Positions 63,201 to 64,000 of a stretch of 64,000 bases of DNA are shown here, piece after piece. Position 1 is the first letter of the stretch, and each line of letters opens with the position of its first letter. The notes under the pieces were generated by a model that saw only the letters and a program-made list of their open reading frames with translations, had not been told where the DNA came from and made no database searches. The position numbers were made by a program, and so were the translations under genes. The stretch comes from Punica granatum (Eukaryota > Streptophyta > Magnoliopsida > Myrtales > Lythraceae): the NCBI RefSeq assembly GCF_007655135.1, contig NC_045129.1, positions 10,416,001 to 10,480,000 of the forward strand, written 5' to 3'.

Positions 63201-63470
63201 ATGTGCTTCAACCTTGGACACAAGGCGAAATTGGGATTTGGCAAGATTAATCTTAGCAAGAGATCGGGGTGCTTCAATGGAGGAGAGGGAGGAGATGAAG
63301 AGAGTAAAGGTTTGCTGCTGAAGGAGATCGAGAAGTGGAAGAACCAACAGCAACAACAAGTACAACAACAGCAACATAGTCTATCATCGGACCACCATCG
63401 TGATCGTGAAGGAGCACGCCATCGGCTGACTCCCACCGGAAATTCATACGACAGTCCAAAGTATATTTGA
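63201..63470 (+). CDS. Small glutamine-rich hypothetical protein
   Basis: A frame of 89 codons plus stop. The start was chosen at 63201 because of the good context (CACCATG) and the pyrimidine-rich leader upstream; an in-frame ATG at 63051 would add 50 residues that look like leader translation. The product has a basic N-terminal part (KAKLGFGKINLSKRSG), a short charged segment with LLLKEIEKWK, then QQQQQVQQQQ and a His/Arg/Asp-rich tail. No known domain was recognised. It could be the first exon of a longer gene or a short plant-specific protein. Confidence 0.45.
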   Translation: MCFNLGHKAKLGFGKINLSKRSGCFNGGEGGDEESKGLLLKEIEKWKNQQQQQVQQQQHSLSSDHHRDREGARHRLTPTGNSYDSPKYI

Positions 63471-64000
63471 AAACCACTTCGTGAGCTAATTTAATTAATT
63501 TCCCCGTATTTTCATGTCATTGTGTTTTCCCAATGATCTCAGTTTCTTCTTGTTGATTGTGGATTTGAAGATATTAGAGGGTTAATTAAGAGGAATGGTT
63601 AGGCTTTGTATTTCTCCATTGTTACACTTTTCTGAGGACGACTTTTATTTTCCTATTCCCTCCTTCATTCATATTGTGTTGGTAAAGTTGAGGTCTCATC
63701 AGCACATTTTTCTCGTCATATTAAAACCACGAAATCTTGATTCGAGTATACGCACGTTGATGATGGGACCGGCCTTTAAGATATCATATAGATGTAGCTA
63801 GTGGCCGAGAGATTTGTCTTATGGTCCATAGCACTAGGAGGTGAGCATGGGATTTAGACCGCTGCATGCGCACTCGCTTACTGTCATGTATAAGTTATAC
63901 CTAAATTAAGAGCAACAACCACTGCCGATTAGTGGAACGTGTTAAGTTTCGTAGAATGATTAAGTAATGTATACTCCGGAATCTCGTTGGGACGTCCATC
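63471..64000. other. 3' flank of the small ORF, window end
   Basis: No gene is seen. If the ORF at 63201 is an incomplete first exon, later exons could lie here or beyond the window. Confidence 0.35.

Overview
This is a plant nuclear window, most likely a core eudicot. The evidence is spliced genes with GT-AG introns, a complete ten-exon plant inositol-3-phosphate synthase, Ty1/copia and Ty3/gypsy-type retroelements with 5-bp target duplications, several MITEs and AT-rich intergenic DNA. I cannot name the species. No rRNA, tRNA, CRISPR or prokaryotic features were seen.

About 51 kb is a cluster of one gene family: very large proteins that carry an SF1 helicase of the Sen1/Upf1 type followed by a second, UvrD/TRANK1-like SF1 helicase. 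Four copies are recognisable. Copy 1 (+, 244-13023) has an intact Sen1-like half preceded by an in-frame 96-bp minisatellite. Its second half is dead: it has a nonsense codon, a 4.7-kb copia element at 5601-10335, further stops, a ruined P-loop and a MULE-type MITE in the last intron. Copy 2 (-, 42555-35996) reads through nine exons as about 1,489 residues with both motor domains intact. It lacks a 139-residue linker and ends early, with a decayed tail at about 35.6-36.0 kb. Copies 4 (44214-45525) and 3 (48639-51015), both minus, are fragments. Each lost its Walker A segment by a separate deletion, and they begin their homology at the same base.

Copies 1 and 2 face each other tail to tail. 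About 0.9 kb of tail plus 3' flank is present as an inverted repeat (20850-21781 versus 34654-35600), so the interval between them looks like an old inverted duplication. It was later filled with retroelements: an LTR-type element at 13716-18844 (TSD ACAAA), a related one in reverse at 22149-25159 (TSD AAAGA), a different 3.07-kb solo LTR at 26786-29859 (TSD CTACA), and a third relative at 30005-32699 that runs on into about 2 kb of internal sequence with a 24-unit, 29-bp tandem repeat.

The right part (53-64 kb) is calmer. It holds the inositol-3-phosphate synthase gene on the minus strand with TATA box and G-box, then MITE-rich intergenic DNA, a 23-G homopolymer, and a small unrecognised glutamine-rich ORF at 63201-63470 (+). 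Nothing suggests that the synthase is functionally tied to the helicase cluster.
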